Assembly: GCA_964427955.1 (NCBI GenBank)
Contig: CAYRWY010000372.1
Span: 1-5,925, forward strand
From: JACRBK01 sp964427955
Lineage (GTDB): Bacteria > Chloroflexota > Anaerolineae > Aggregatilineales > Aggregatilineaceae
Direction of reading: 5' to 3'
Length of the DNA: 5,925 nucleotides
Position numbers and translations under genes: made by a program. Positions 5,781 to 5,925 of this stretch are shown piece by piece. The notes beneath the pieces are model-generated. The model worked only from the letters and a program-made list of their open reading frames with translations, was not told the DNA's origin and ran no database searches. Every line of letters starts with the position of its first letter. Position 1 is the stretch's first letter.

Positions 5781-5925
5781 GTCGATATTGACCGGGATCG
5801 TCTCGCCTACCGGCAGGACACGATGAAACTGCTGCTCTACCGGCAGCTCCTCGGTAAAGGCGCGCTGGAACTAGCGTTCGACCAGGCTCGCCAATTCGGC
5901 ATCCAGCCGGGTATTCTGCATCTCG
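5781..5925 (-). pseudogene. Upstream coding remnant of the ferredoxin-like gene, broken by in-frame TAG at 5871-5873
   Basis: In the same frame as the ferredoxin-like gene, the minus strand reads EMQNTRLDAELASLVER, then TAG, then FQRAFTEELPVEQQFHRV and LPVGETIPVNID, running straight into the gene. Both sides of the stop read like ordinary protein, with an amphipathic charged helix followed by a proline-punctuated linker. There is no ATG or GTG between the stop and 5780, only CTG codons. This suggests that the real gene begins to the right of the window and that one base change created the stop. A sequencing or assembly error is equally possible. Confidence 0.5.

Noticed and set aside
5871..5873. 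TAG read as pyrrolysine
   Set aside because: No pyl genes or downstream recoding signal are visible, and a Fe-S protein of this kind has no known pyrrolysine use. A nonsense change or sequence error is far simpler.

Overview
The window is GC-rich and gene-dense. It holds four genes on the plus strand, one gene on the minus strand, and a set of short palindromic repeats. The style of the proteins (an octaheme-cytochrome/cytochrome b fusion, split YeeE/YedE proteins, a cysteine-rich ferredoxin-like protein) and the dispersed GTAGGGGC...GCCCCTAC palindromes suggest an environmental bacterium, perhaps a Chloroflexota (Anaerolineae-like) lineage. That placement is inference; no rRNA or marker gene is present.

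Positions 2-4028 look like one operon for extracytoplasmic sulfur chemistry and sulfur uptake. The first gene, cut at its 5' end by the window, encodes a multiheme cytochrome c of the octaheme tetrathionate-reductase-like type. It has six CxxCH sites in view and an EF-hand-like loop, and is fused to a C-terminal five-helix cytochrome b. Three bases later comes a small YeeE/YedE half-transporter with the RGCTSGQ motif. Ten bases after that comes a second YeeE/YedE half with the GFCPGTS motif, fused to a rhodanese-like domain whose catalytic cysteine is replaced by serine and which ends in a flexible GGGCG tail. Joint model (inference): the cytochrome exchanges electrons between the quinone pool and an oxidised or reduced sulfur compound outside the membrane, while the two YeeE/YedE halves with the modified rhodanese bind and move thiosulfate or sulfane sulfur.

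Positions 4029-4232 are intergenic. They contain two palindromes with GTAGGGGC/GCCCCTAC arms; the second is followed by seven Ts and looks like an intrinsic terminator. Next is a stand-alone D-hexose-6-phosphate mutarotase-like gene (4233-5057), unrelated to the sulfur genes. A third palindrome lies in the gap between it and the convergent minus-strand gene.

Positions 5151-5925 (minus strand) carry a cysteine-rich protein with two [4Fe-4S] ferredoxin motifs. Its reading frame is interrupted by an in-frame TAG at 5871-5873, while apparently coding sequence continues upstream to the window edge. It is therefore either a nonsense-mutated gene, a sequence error, or a gene with a poorly supported GTG start at 5780.
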